From NCBI RefSeq assembly GCF_021491355.1, contig NZ_JAKENF010000005.1, positions 124,001 through 188,000 of the forward strand: a stretch of DNA of 64,000 nucleotides, in the 5' to 3' direction. The notes under the pieces were generated by a model. The model was not told where the DNA came from. It saw nothing but the letters and a program-made list of their open reading frames with translations, and did not search any database. The position numbers and the translations under genes were made by a program. This DNA comes from Alitabrizicola rongguiensis. Lineage in GTDB: Bacteria > Pseudomonadota > Alphaproteobacteria > Rhodobacterales > Rhodobacteraceae. Shown piece after piece: positions 43,386 to 52,298 of this stretch; the first letter of the stretch is position 1; every line of letters begins with the position of its first letter.

Positions 43386-45107
43386 TCAGCGCCTGCGGCG
43401 CACGAAGAGCAGCGTGCCGAGCGAGCCTGCCAGCAGCGGCAGGGACAGGGGCAGCGGAACCGGCGCGACAGAGGTCGTGTAGATGCCAGCCCAGCTTTCG
43501 TTGGCCGCGTTGAGGAAGCTGGCGTTGATGGTGATGCGCCCGCCCCGGAAGCCGTCCCGCTCGATGCCGAGCGAGGCGATCAGCGCCCCGAGCGGCGCGT
43601 CGAGATCAAGAATGCTTGCCAGCATCGTGGTGTCCAGCAGGGTCTCGAAGATGCCTTTCGCCGCACGTCCAAGCATCAGGCTGTCGACCGTGTAGTCCGT
43701 TGCCTTGAACACCGTCCGGTCGCCGTCGACGGCCACAAACGAGGTCGAGCGCCAGCGCGGTGGTTCCTGGTCGCCGTCACCCTCGCCGACGCCGGGAGGT
43801 GCGCCCGAGAAGTTCCAGAACACCAGATCGTCGATGCCGGGATCTCCGGTCTGGGCAACCATCTCGACCTTGCCGGTCTTGGTGTCGACGGTGAATATGC
43901 CCTGATGAACCGGGACTTCCCGCGTCGTCTTACCGGTCGGCTCGCCGGTCACCGGGTCCTTGTCGCTGCTGTCAAGGCAGGCCTTGCGCACCGCGGCGTT
44001 GCCCTCGTCGGGGCAGGTCAGGTTGACGGTTTTCATCTCGTCGCCCCATGCGCCCCAGAACCCGACCTTGTGGCCGTTGAAGGACAGGGCCTCGCCGACC
44101 TTGTTGAAGGTCTGCGGCCCCTCGCCGGGAACCTTTGTCGCGAAGTTGACCAAGGTCTTGACGTCCGGTTCGCCGGACATGTTCGCGATGTAGATGCCGC
44201 CCGCCGTCGGAGCCTCTTCATTGTCGAGGCCGGTGAAGACGAGCTTGCTGCCCCAGGCACTTGGCGGGGCGGTCGAGCCGAAGACGGCGCCGCTGCCCAC
44301 CGTGCCGCCCTCGTCCGGGATGGCCATCCCCGACTCGGCGATCATCCGGACGGGCGAGGTTCCGCCGTCGGCCAGCGCGTCCCGGACATAGATGCCGGTC
44401 CGGCCGGTCGTGCCTTCCGTCCAGTTGCCCTTGAACGCCACCAGCGAACCCGAGGGCGTGGGCGAGCCGGGGAACTGGTCGAACTTGGTTCCCGGCGCGG
44501 CTGATCCCGGAACCGAGAAGTACTCGAAGCCCGACAGCGCACCCAGCTGGCTGGCGCCCGTCACAAGGCTGCCGCCCGCCGTCGTGTAGACGCCCGAGGT
44601 GCCCGTCTTGGTGTCGGTCTCCCAGACCGGTCTCGACTGACCCCGGAAGGCGATGGTCCCGTCCCCGTCGATCCGGGGGAAGGACGGAAACTCGTTGAAT
44701 CCGGCGCCCGTATTGTTCGGATCGGGAACCTCGGTCGACTTGTTGTCGGCGATCAAGACGATCGGTGCGCCGGGGGTGGACATGTCGCGGCTGTAGATGC
44801 CCCTGAAGGGCTCACCGCCTCCGCCCCCACCTTCTTCGCCGCCTTCTTCTCCGCCCTCACTGCCGACGTTGCGGGCCCGGGCGCGGAAAACGACGAGGCC
44901 GTCCGAACTGATCGATGGCTGGTTGTAACTGAAATAGGTTTCCGTCGTTCCACCGGGAACGAGGTACCCGTTGTTCACGACTGTCTGCCAGTCGTAAACC
45001 GTTGCCCCCAATGCTCCGTTTCCAAGAGCGCTTCCTGTCAGAAGCAGTGCCGTAAACGCAGTGCCGCGTCTCGTAAAGCGAGCCCGCGAATGAGAAACGA
45101 ATCCCAT
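43386..45107 (-). CDS. Secreted VPLPA-CTERM-type surface protein with beta-repeat body
   Basis: 573 aa. N-terminal signal region (FTALLLTGSALGNGALGA). The C-terminus reads VPLPLSLPLLAGSLGTLLFV then RRRR: motif, hydrophobic helix, arginine cluster, the form of VPLPA/PEP-CTERM sorting signals processed by exosortases. The body has repeated strands such as DGLVVFRARARN, DGTIAFRGQ, SGSLVAFKGN, WGSKLVFTGL and GDRTVFKAT, spaced ~50-80 residues, like a propeller. A low-complexity E/G run (GGEEGGEEGGGGGG, near 85-98) interrupts the first repeats. Ribosome site GGGGGGAG. No exosortase in the window. Role probably in biofilm or envelope. Confidence 0.78.
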   Translation of the reverse strand: MGFVSHSRARFTRRGTAFTALLLTGSALGNGALGATVYDWQTVVNNGYLVPGGTTETYFSYNQPSISSDGLVVFRARARNVGSEGGEEGGEEGGGGGGEPFRGIYSRDMSTPGAPIVLIADNKSTEVPDPNNTGAGFNEFPSFPRIDGDGTIAFRGQSRPVWETDTKTGTSGVYTTAGGSLVTGASQLGALSGFEYFSVPGSAAPGTKFDQFPGSPTPSGSLVAFKGNWTEGTTGRTGIYVRDALADGGTSPVRMIAESGMAIPDEGGTVGSGAVFGSTAPPSAWGSKLVFTGLDNEEAPTAGGIYIANMSGEPDVKTLVNFATKVPGEGPQTFNKVGEALSFNGHKVGFWGAWGDEMKTVNLTCPDEGNAAVRKACLDSSDKDPVTGEPTGKTTREVPVHQGIFTVDTKTGKVEMVAQTGDPGIDDLVFWNFSGAPPGVGEGDGDQEPPRWRSTSFVAVDGDRTVFKATDYTVDSLMLGRAAKGIFETLLDTTMLASILDLDAPLGALIASLGIERDGFRGGRITINASFLNAANESWAGIYTTSVAPVPLPLSLPLLAGSLGTLLFVRRRR

Positions 45108-45443
45108 AGTCTCCCCCCTATGAAATGCACAGAATCACCCCGCCCTCTCACGCGAGGTCATATAAGTATACATATCTGTGAATGTGTGTATTGATTTGAG
45201 TCAGGCAGGATGACTGACGCATATTGCTCTTCGTTGCCTGGCGGTTTGCCCTGACACCATTGACGAAGCCTTCGGCGATCCGCCCCTGCTGCCTCCGGCG
45301 CTGACAAGTACTCAACCTGCAAGGTTCCGCACTTGCCCCTCCGCCTTGCCCTCTGCCTGGCCCTGCTCCTTGCCACCGCCGCCCGTGACCCGGCGGCGCT
45401 TTCGCCCTGGGGCGGGTACAAGGTGCATTGACGGCGCGGGGCG
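45108..45443. other. AT-rich promoter region and second mini-lipoprotein copy
   Basis: 336 bp without an intact recognised gene. The part next to the VPLPA gene (45165-45205) is AT-rich with ATATAAGTATACATAT-like runs and should hold its promoter. The rest carries the diverged 99-bp repeat described separately. Confidence 0.5.
45333..45431 (+). pseudogene. 32-aa lipoprotein-like peptide, diverged copy 2
   Basis: Same length (99 bp) as the gene at 43174 and about 79% identical by counting. It begins with TTG, and the lipobox cysteine is arginine (TAARDPAAL), while SPWGGYK is kept. The reading frame is intact. It may be a decayed duplicate or a differently localised peptide; the start is weak. 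Confidence 0.5.
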
Positions 45444-45887
45444 TCAGCCGCTGCCGTGGTGGTGGTCGAATTCCGACACGCTGTTGACCGCCTCGACCGC
45501 GAGGACGGCAATGGCGCCAATGAAGAGCAGCATTGCCAGAATGAAGAGATAGGCCATGCCCGGCGCGTGGTCGTGGCCAAGGATCGCGAGCGTGAAGCCG
45601 GTGATGATGAGCAGCGCGGTCGCGACGCCCGAGGCCAGCGACAGGATCGCGGCGATCCGCAGAAGCCGAAGGAGGCGGCGCTGGCGGGGCAGGTCCTCGC
45701 GCAGCCAGGCGCGGGCCTTGTCCTTCTCGGGGATGGCGTTCAGCTCGCGCAGCCGGTCCACGACCGCGCTCATGCGCGAGAAGACCAGCGTGACAAGGCT
45801 GATTACTCCTCCCAGCAGGAAGGACGGCGCAATGACATGGCTGATGACCTGGCTCAGGTGGTCAAGCGTATCGGCGTCGTTGAACAT
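45444..45887 (-). CDS. DUF2721-family membrane protein
   Basis: 147 aa with three hydrophobic segments. Opening LSQVISHVIAPSFLLGGVIS (near 10-29) then RMSAVVDRLRELN are typical of DUF2721; the tail ends in a short histidine cluster (FDHHHGSG). No function known. The start at 45887 follows GGGGATTCC. The reading frame extends further upstream but into a region with no ribosome site. Confidence 0.8.
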   Translation of the reverse strand: MFNDADTLDHLSQVISHVIAPSFLLGGVISLVTLVFSRMSAVVDRLRELNAIPEKDKARAWLREDLPRQRRLLRLLRIAAILSLASGVATALLIITGFTLAILGHDHAPGMAYLFILAMLLFIGAIAVLAVEAVNSVSEFDHHHGSG

Positions 45888-46036
45888 GGAATCCCCGGTT
45901 TTCGACGCAGACTGCCCGCACCGCCCGGCTCCGTCCAGTCCCCGCAGGTTGTGCGCCCGTGCGCGTTGTCGCTGTGCGGCCATGCACCGCTAAATCAGGC
46001 TTTCGCGCAGGGGTGGGCCTCTCGCTCGCTTGAATA

Positions 46037-46050
46037 ATAAGCATGCTTAT
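46037..46050. promoter_or_regulatory. Palindromic operator upstream of marR-emrAB
   Basis: ATAAGCATGCTTAT, a perfect 14-bp palindrome in AT-rich DNA 15 bp before the regulator start, overlapping the probable -10 region (TATATT). The position fits autorepression by the MarR-type protein it precedes. Confidence 0.65.
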
Positions 46051-46064
46051 ATTATGTGGAGCTC

Positions 46065-46538
46065 ATGACATTGGGAATCGACAGACTGGGCCTGCTCCTC
46101 CACGACGCGACGCGCGCCGTGCGGCGGCGGTTCGAACTGCGGACGCAGGATTGGGGGCTGTCCTCGGCACAGTGGCGGCTGCTCGTCTCGCTCAAGCGCG
46201 ATGCCCGCGCCAGCCAGGCGCGGCTGGCCGAACTGCTCGAGATCGAGCCGATCAGCGTCTCGCGCATGGTCGACCGGATGGAGCAGACCGGCTGGGTCCG
46301 GCGCGAACCTGATCCGGCGGACCGCCGGGTGAAGGTGATCGTGCCGACCGAGCGCGCGCTGAAGGCCTTCGAGACCGTCCATGGCGTGGCGGGCGAGGTC
46401 TACGCCGAGGCGCTGGCCGGACTGTCGGACCCCGAGAAGGCGGCGCTGGTGAAGGCGCTGAACATCATCATCGAGAACCTGACGGGCGAAGAGGCGGCCT
46501 GCGCCGCCCGGACCCGCCCTGATGCGGAAAGCACCTGA
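46065..46538 (+). CDS. MarR-family repressor of an EmrAB-type efflux operon
   Basis: 157 aa (start ATG 46065; GTG at 46056 is an alternative). Winged-helix core near 40-100 with ASQARLAELLEIEPISVSRM as recognition region and WVRREPDPADRRVKVIV as wing. MarR proteins of this type sense phenolic or amphipathic compounds and repress adjacent efflux genes. It ends 1 bp before emrA. A palindrome overlaps its promoter. Confidence 0.88.
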   Translation: MTLGIDRLGLLLHDATRAVRRRFELRTQDWGLSSAQWRLLVSLKRDARASQARLAELLEIEPISVSRMVDRMEQTGWVRREPDPADRRVKVIVPTERALKAFETVHGVAGEVYAEALAGLSDPEKAALVKALNIIIENLTGEEAACAARTRPDAEST

Positions 46539-46539
46539 C

Positions 46540-47670
46540 ATGAGCACGACCGACGCGAAAGACGCAACGCCCGAAGCCTCAGCCCCCCAGACTGCCGCCC
46601 CCCAGACTGCTGCCCCCGCCGCCCCGAAGAAGAAGCGGCGGCTCGGCCTGATGCTGTCCGTCCCGGTGGTCATCCTGGCCGGCGTGGCCGGGGTATGGCT
46701 GACCGGCGGGCGCTACGAAACGACCGAGAACGCCAACCTCAAGCAGGCGCGCATCGCCATCGCCTCGGATATCGGTGGGCGCGTGGTCGAGGTCGACGTG
46801 GCCGACAACCAGCGGGTGAAGGCGGGCGATCTGTTGTTCAAGGTCGATGACCAGCCGTATCGCCTGGCCGTGTCGCAGGCCGAGGCGGCGCTCGCCTCGG
46901 CGCGTCTGCAGGTCGAGCAGCTGAAGGTCGCCTACAATCAGGCCGTGACCCGCGCCAAGCTGGCCGCCGAAACGCTGGACTACCAGACGAGCGAACTTGC
47001 CCGCCAGCGGGCGCTATCTGAAAAGGGCGTGGCCTCTGTGACGTCGCTCGACGATGCCGAGCACCAGGAACGCCTGGCCGAGGAAGAGAACATCGTGGCG
47101 CAACAGGGCGTGGACAACGCGCTCGCGGCCCTCGGCGGCGCGCCCGACGCGCCGGTCGACAGCCACCCGGCCGTGCAGGCGGCGCAGGTCGCGCTGGACG
47201 AGGCGAAGTACAATCTCAGCCTGACCACGGTGCGGGCGCCGGCGGACGGCGTCGTCTACCAGGCGGCCTCGTTCAAGCCGGGCCAGTATGTGAATGCCGG
47301 CAGCTCGCTCTTCGCGCTGGTCGAGACGGGCGACACCTGGATCGACGCGAATTTCAAGGAAACGCAGCTTGCCAAGATCCGCGAGGGGCAGGAGGCCGAG
47401 GTTACCTTTGACCAGATGCCGGGCCGCCCGTTCAAGGCGCGGGTCCAGGCGATCGGGGCAGGGACAGGCGCGGAATTCTCGCTGCTGCCTGCGCAGAACG
47501 CGACCGGCAACTGGGTGAAGGTCACGCAGCGGGTGCCGGTGCGGCTCGCCCTCGAGGAGGCGGTTGACATGCCGGCACTGGCCACCGGCGTCAGCGCCGA
47601 AGTCAAGGTCGATACCGGCGCGGGCAACAGCGTCTGGGATCTGTTCCCGGCCTTTGCCGGGACGAAGTAA
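46540..47670 (+). CDS. emrA: EmrA-type HlyD membrane-fusion protein
   Basis: 376 aa. Cytoplasmic tail with the direct peptide repeat APQTAAPQTAAP, one membrane anchor (about 39-58), then a lipoyl-like half (IASDIGGRVVEVDVADNQRV), an alpha hairpin (about 110-215) and the second half (TTVRAPADGVVYQAASFKPG). EmrA connects the MFS pump EmrB to an outer-membrane TolC channel; a tolC gene occurs in this window at 56719. Twelve-bp gap to emrB. Confidence 0.88.
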   Translation: MSTTDAKDATPEASAPQTAAPQTAAPAAPKKKRRLGLMLSVPVVILAGVAGVWLTGGRYETTENANLKQARIAIASDIGGRVVEVDVADNQRVKAGDLLFKVDDQPYRLAVSQAEAALASARLQVEQLKVAYNQAVTRAKLAAETLDYQTSELARQRALSEKGVASVTSLDDAEHQERLAEEENIVAQQGVDNALAALGGAPDAPVDSHPAVQAAQVALDEAKYNLSLTTVRAPADGVVYQAASFKPGQYVNAGSSLFALVETGDTWIDANFKETQLAKIREGQEAEVTFDQMPGRPFKARVQAIGAGTGAEFSLLPAQNATGNWVKVTQRVPVRLALEEAVDMPALATGVSAEVKVDTGAGNSVWDLFPAFAGTK

Positions 47671-47682
47671 GGACTCAAACCC

Positions 47683-49230
47683 ATGTCCGGCGCAGCGCAG
47701 GTTGCAAACCCCGACCCGTCGGCGGTGAAGCATCGCGGTCTCATCACCATCGGCATCATGCTGGCGACGATCATGCAGGTGCTCGACACCACGATCGCCA
47801 ACGTGGCGCTGCCATCGATGACCGGTGACCTCGGCGCGTCGCAGGACACGATCAACTGGGTGCTGACCTCCTACATCGTCGCCGCCGCGATCATGACGCC
47901 GGTCACCGGCTGGTTGTCGGACCGCATCGGCAAGCGCGAGCTGTTCCTGATCTCGATCATCGGTTTCGTCATCACCTCGATGGCTTGCGGCCTTGCCTGG
48001 AGCCTGCCCAGCATGGTGGCTTTCCGCCTGCTGCAGGGCGTCTTCGGTGCGGCCATCGTGCCGCTGTCGCAGACGATCCTTCTGGACATCAACCCGCGCG
48101 AGAAGGCCGGGCAGGCGATGGCGATGTGGGGGGCGGGCATCATGGTCGGCCCGATCATCGGCCCGACCCTCGGCGGCTGGCTGACCGAAAGCTACAACTG
48201 GCGGTGGGTGTTCTTCATCAACCTGCCGGTCGGTATCGTGGCGCTGGCTGCCTGTGTAATCTTCCTGCCCCGCGCCCCGCGGCGGCTGCGTCGGTTCGAC
48301 TTCTTCGGTTTCGCGTTGATGTCGCTGGCGATCGGCGCGCTGCAACTGCTGCTCGACCGTGGGGGCGAGGTCGACTGGTTCAACTCGCCCGAGATCTGGG
48401 CCTACCTGCTGATCTCGATCGCCGGGTTCTGGGTGTTCGCCGTGCATGTCTTCGGTGTCGAGCATCCGTTCCTTGACCCGAAAATCTTTGCCGACCGGAA
48501 CTTCACCATGGGTCTGGTCTTCATCTTCATCATCGGGATCGTGCTTCTGGCGAGCCTTGCCCTTCTGCCGCCGATGCTGTCGCGCATCTTCGGCTATCCG
48601 ACGATCACCACGGGTCTCGTGATGGCCCCCCGCGGAGTGGGGACGATGATCTCGATGATCCTCGTCGGGCGACTGGTCAGCCGGTTCGACCCGCGCAAGC
48701 TGGTCGTGCTGGGGCTGGCGCTGACCTCGGCTTCGTTGTGGATGATGACGGGCTTTTCTCCGCAGATGGACAGCATGCCGATCATCGTTTCCGGTGTGGT
48801 GCAGGGGCTGGGTCTCGGCCTTGTCTTCGTGCCGCTGTCCACGGTCGCCTTTGCGACACTCGACCAGAAGTTCCGTGCGGATGGCACCAGCCTGTTCAGC
48901 CTGGTGCGCAACATCGGATCGTCCATCGGCATTTCGGTGGTCTCGGCGGTGCTGACGCGCAACGTCCAGATCAACCATGCCGAATTGGGCGCGTCGATTT
49001 CGCCCTACAATCCCATGGTCCAGCAGATTTCGCCCCTGGCGGCGCAAGGGAATTCGGCGGCCCTGTCGCAGCTTGACCAGCTGGTGAACCAGCAGGCCCT
49101 GATGGTGTCCTATGTCGACGACTTCAAGCTGATGATGATGATCACGCTGGCCGCGATCCCGCTTGCCTTCCTGCTGAGCCGGCCGAAACCCCATGCAGGC
49201 GCCGCGCCGCATGCCGCGATGGCAGACTAA
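47683..49230 (+). CDS. emrB: EmrB-type MFS drug efflux transporter (DHA2)
   Basis: 515 aa, 14 membrane segments. MFS motifs: LDTTIANVALPSM (motif D1 near 33-45), GWLSDRIGKRELFL (motif A, near 77-90) and the motif C region WGAGIMVGPIIGPTLGGWL (near 149-167). Typical DHA2/EmrB. Exports hydrophobic compounds across the inner membrane with EmrA. Last gene of the operon. Confidence 0.92.
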   Translation: MSGAAQVANPDPSAVKHRGLITIGIMLATIMQVLDTTIANVALPSMTGDLGASQDTINWVLTSYIVAAAIMTPVTGWLSDRIGKRELFLISIIGFVITSMACGLAWSLPSMVAFRLLQGVFGAAIVPLSQTILLDINPREKAGQAMAMWGAGIMVGPIIGPTLGGWLTESYNWRWVFFINLPVGIVALAACVIFLPRAPRRLRRFDFFGFALMSLAIGALQLLLDRGGEVDWFNSPEIWAYLLISIAGFWVFAVHVFGVEHPFLDPKIFADRNFTMGLVFIFIIGIVLLASLALLPPMLSRIFGYPTITTGLVMAPRGVGTMISMILVGRLVSRFDPRKLVVLGLALTSASLWMMTGFSPQMDSMPIIVSGVVQGLGLGLVFVPLSTVAFATLDQKFRADGTSLFSLVRNIGSSIGISVVSAVLTRNVQINHAELGASISPYNPMVQQISPLAAQGNSAALSQLDQLVNQQALMVSYVDDFKLMMMITLAAIPLAFLLSRPKPHAGAAPHAAMAD

Positions 49231-49264
49231 CCATCGGGTCAAGCTTCGGTAATTTTGGGATTTT

Positions 49265-49339
49265 TGGCTCCGGCGGTAGGGATCGAACCTACGACCAATT
49301 GATTAACAGTCAACTGCTCTACCGCTGAGCTACGCCGGA
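49265..49339 (-). tRNA. tRNA-Asn (GTT)
   Basis: Seventy-five nt including the encoded CCA. The minus-strand acceptor stem TCCGGCG pairs with CGCCGGA; the anticodon loop reads CTGTTAA with GTT; the T-loop region is GGTTCGATCCC. All arms fold in the canonical cloverleaf. A possible -10 (TATAGA) lies about 12-17 bp upstream. Confidence 0.95.
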
Positions 49340-49400
49340 ACACGGGGGGGTCTATAGCAAGGCTCTTCGGGGGCGTCCAGAGCCAAATGCGGGAAAAATG

Positions 49401-50303
49401 TCAGGAGGAAGGACGGGCCGAAGTCGGAGGCGAAACCAAGGCAAAGGCAGTGGCAGTGCCGGCTTCAGGCGTGACGGAGACCCGCTTTCGTTCAAGAAGA
49501 TCAACAAGATGGGCGATGACATTGCGCTCGGCGGCCGGCAACAGGGCCGGGGAGATGTCGGTATAGATCCGGCGCGTCAGCGTGGCCGTGTCGGCCGGGC
49601 CACCGGCAAGGGCGGAGAGGATCTGCGCCTCGCGCGACCGGCGATGCGCGGTCAGTTCCGCAAGTCGCCCCGAGGGGTCGGTCACGATCTCACCATGGCC
49701 CGGCATCATCTGCGACCAGCGTCGCGCCGACAGGCGCGCCAGGCTTTCCATGTAGGCGCCCATGTCGCCCTCGGGCGGCGAGACGATCGAGGTCGACCAG
49801 CCCATCACGTGGTCGCCCGAAAACAGCAGATCGCCCCAGGCCAGGCAGATGTGGTTGGCAAGATGGCCCGGCGTATGAATTGCCTCGATCTCCCATCCAG
49901 CGCCTGCCAGGCGCCGGCCGTCGCCCAGCCGTTCATCTGGGACGAAGGTCTCGTCTACGCCCTCGCCAGCCACGGCGAAGGGCGCAGCAAGGCGGGTTGC
50001 GACCTCGCGCTGTCCGTCAAGCGCCCGCCCGAAGGCGAAGACCGGAGCGCCGGTTCGCTCGGCGAGGATCGGTGCCAGCCCTGAATGGTCGCGATGGGCA
50101 TGGGTGACGATGATCTGGCCGATCTTCTCGCCCGGATCCAGCCGGAAGAGGATCGCTTCAAGATGCGCGGGCAGGGCAGGGCCGGGGTCGATCACGGCGA
50201 CCGTCCCTTCTCCCAGGAGCCATGTGTTCGTCCCTTCCGCCGTCAGGGGCGAGGGGTTGGGCGCCAGGACGTGACGCAGCCCGGCGGGCAGCTTTCCATC
50301 CAT
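49401..50303 (-). CDS. Metallo-beta-lactamase-fold hydrolase (LACTB2-like)
   Basis: 300 aa from ATG 50303. The zinc-binding THAHRDHSG motif lies at 67-75, with further ligands GHLANH (near 149-154), SGDHV (near 164) and PGHGE (near 201). The C-terminal ~70 residues form a small winged-helix-like domain as in LACTB2/glyoxalase II-like proteins. The substrate may be a thioester or nucleic acid. ATG 50330, which would overlap the divergent kinase start, is an alternative. Confidence 0.85.
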   Translation of the reverse strand: MDGKLPAGLRHVLAPNPSPLTAEGTNTWLLGEGTVAVIDPGPALPAHLEAILFRLDPGEKIGQIIVTHAHRDHSGLAPILAERTGAPVFAFGRALDGQREVATRLAAPFAVAGEGVDETFVPDERLGDGRRLAGAGWEIEAIHTPGHLANHICLAWGDLLFSGDHVMGWSTSIVSPPEGDMGAYMESLARLSARRWSQMMPGHGEIVTDPSGRLAELTAHRRSREAQILSALAGGPADTATLTRRIYTDISPALLPAAERNVIAHLVDLLERKRVSVTPEAGTATAFALVSPPTSARPSS

Positions 50304-50328
50304 TGACCCTGCGGCTAGGATCGGTGCC

Positions 50329-51645
50329 ATGTTCGCCCTCATCAAACCCTTCCTTCCGCGCGGACTTTATGGCCGCGCCGCGCTGATCCTCATCGTTCCG
50401 GTGGTGGCGATTCAGATCGTCGTGTCGCTGGCGATCATCCAGCGTCATTTCGAAGGTGTCACGCGCCAGATGACCGAAGGCGTCGTGAACGAGGTCAATC
50501 TGGTGCTGGAGGAGATCGACCATGCCGGCACCCTCGCCGAGGCACAGGCCCATATCGCTCGGATTGCCGCCCCTCTGACGATGCAGATCGACCTGCCGGC
50601 AGACAATGTGACGACCGAGGATAAACGCGACCTTTTCGATTTGTCGGGGCGGATCGTGATCGAGACGTTGCGCGCCGGCGTCCCGGGGCTCAGGGCCGTC
50701 AACCTTTCCACCGAGAACGACGACGTCAGGATGCTGGTCGATACCAGCCACGGCCCGGCATCGCTCACCGTATCGCGGCGGCGGGTGTCGGCCTCGAACC
50801 CGCATCAGCTCCTGGTCTGGATGATGCTCACCTCGGTGCTGATGACCGTCATCTCCTATGTCTTCCTTCGCAACCAGCTGCGGCCAATCAAGAAACTGGC
50901 AGAGGCCGCAGAGGCCTTTGGCAAGGGCCGTTCTGTGCCGTACCGTCCGCGCGGCGCGCTGGAGGTGCGGGCGGCAGGAGCGGCCTTCCTCGACATGCGG
51001 GCGCGGATCGAGCGACAGATCGAGCAGCGGACCCTGATGCTCTCGGGCGTCAGCCACGACTTGCGTACGCCGCTTACCCGGTTGAAGCTGTCGCTTGCCC
51101 TGATGCCCGACGATCCCGAGGTGCGCGAGGCCCTGCGCGACGTGGCCGACATGGAACGGCTGGTCGACGAGTTTCTCTCCTTCGCGCGCGGCGACGCGAT
51201 GGAAGTGCCGGTCAGCACCGATCCGGTTGCCCTTGTCACACGCGTCGTCGAGAACGCCCAGAGAACCGGGCAGACGGTGGCGCTCACGATCGAGGGAGGG
51301 GGCGCTGCGCTGCTGCGTCCCGACGCCGTGGCGCGTGCGGTCGAGAACCTTGTCGGCAATGCCGCGCGGTTCGGCCGGCGGGTCGAGGTCTCGGTATCGG
51401 TCACGGAGCGGTCGGTCCGGATCTGCGTCGAGGACGATGGCCCCGGCATTCCGGAAGAACGCCGCGATGAGGCGCTGCGCCCCTTCACCAGGCTCGACGC
51501 GGCCCGCAACCCCAACAAGGGCGGTGGCGTCGGTCTTGGTCTGTCGATTGCCGCCGACATCGCCCGCAGCCATGGCGGAACGCTGACTCTGACGGAAAGC
51601 CAGAGGCTTGGCGGCCTCAAGGCCGAATTGATCCTCGCGCGCTAG
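50329..51645 (+). CDS. EnvZ-like sensor histidine kinase (orphan)
   Basis: 438 aa. Two membrane segments (about 16-38 and 162-183) flank a ~120-aa periplasmic sensor. A HAMP domain follows (RPIKKLAEAAEAFGKGR), then the H-box SGVSHDLRTPLTRLKLSL with phospho-acceptor H243, and the ATPase motifs NLVGNAAR (N-box), EDDGPGIP (G1) and GGVGLGLSIA (G2). EnvZ/OmpR-type topology. No response regulator lies next to it; convergent 4-nt overlap with the ynjD-like gene. Confidence 0.9.
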   Translation: MFALIKPFLPRGLYGRAALILIVPVVAIQIVVSLAIIQRHFEGVTRQMTEGVVNEVNLVLEEIDHAGTLAEAQAHIARIAAPLTMQIDLPADNVTTEDKRDLFDLSGRIVIETLRAGVPGLRAVNLSTENDDVRMLVDTSHGPASLTVSRRRVSASNPHQLLVWMMLTSVLMTVISYVFLRNQLRPIKKLAEAAEAFGKGRSVPYRPRGALEVRAAGAAFLDMRARIERQIEQRTLMLSGVSHDLRTPLTRLKLSLALMPDDPEVREALRDVADMERLVDEFLSFARGDAMEVPVSTDPVALVTRVVENAQRTGQTVALTIEGGGAALLRPDAVARAVENLVGNAARFGRRVEVSVSVTERSVRICVEDDGPGIPEERRDEALRPFTRLDAARNPNKGGGVGLGLSIAADIARSHGGTLTLTESQRLGGLKAELILAR

Positions 51646-52298
51646 AGAGGCGGCCCGGCCTCCCGACCAAGCGGATCGAGGATGCGTCCGCCTGCTGCGC
51701 GGGCATCGTCGCTGTCGTGGGTAACCAGGATCGCGGGAAGTCCTCGAGCGCGGATCTGATCAAGGACGAAAGCGCGGATCCGGGTGCGTAAATCGGCATC
51801 GAGCCGGGAAAAGGGTTCGTCCAGCAGAAGGGCATGGGGCTCGGCCAGAAGCGCGCGCATCAGGGCGATCCGGGCGCGCTGACCGCCAGACAGGGTGGCG
51901 GGGTCGCGATCGGCATAGCCGTGCAGGCCCGCCTGATCGAGCGCGGTCTCCACGGCCTGCCGCCGGGCCGCCTGTCCGTGGATCCTCGCCGGCAGCGCAA
52001 AGGCAAGATTGGAGCCGACCGATAGATGCGGGAACAGGACGTCGTCCTGAAAGAGAAGTCCGATCCGGCGCGCACGGGTCGGCAACGGGGTGACATCCTC
52101 GCCATCAAGCAGAACCCTGCCCGTCAGTCGGAACTCTGGCCCGAGAACGCCAAGGATGGCTGCAAGCGCCGTGGATTTCCCCGAACCCGACGGCCCCATG
52201 ATCGACAGGACTTCGCCCGGCGCCACTGCAAGGTCGAGAGCGACGAGCGTCGCGCCGTCCTTGGTCACGCACAAGCTGTCAAGCACCAGTCCGGTCAT
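51642..52298 (-). CDS. ynjD: ABC importer ATPase (YnjD-like)
   Basis: 218 aa. Walker A GPSGSGKST (near 35-43), signature LSGGQRARI (near 136), Walker B LLLDEPFSRLD (near 156-166), and VTHDSDDA (near 193). It resembles ThiQ and YnjD. Last gene of the three-gene leftward operon, its start overlapping the permease stop by 4 nt. Drives uptake by the YnjBC-type complex; the substrate is not established for this family. Confidence 0.83.
   Translation of the reverse strand: MTGLVLDSLCVTKDGATLVALDLAVAPGEVLSIMGPSGSGKSTALAAILGVLGPEFRLTGRVLLDGEDVTPLPTRARRIGLLFQDDVLFPHLSVGSNLAFALPARIHGQAARRQAVETALDQAGLHGYADRDPATLSGGQRARIALMRALLAEPHALLLDEPFSRLDADLRTRIRAFVLDQIRARGLPAILVTHDSDDARAAGGRILDPLGREAGPPL

Noticed and set aside
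43248-44504. Forward 418-codon frame antisense to the VPLPA protein gene
   Set aside because: No motif, skewed R/V/H composition; the opposite strand has signal peptide, repeats and sorting signal.
49265-49339. tRNA-Asn as an integration site of a mobile island
   Set aside because: No integrase, no partial repeat of the tRNA 3' end seen elsewhere, and flanking genes are ordinary.
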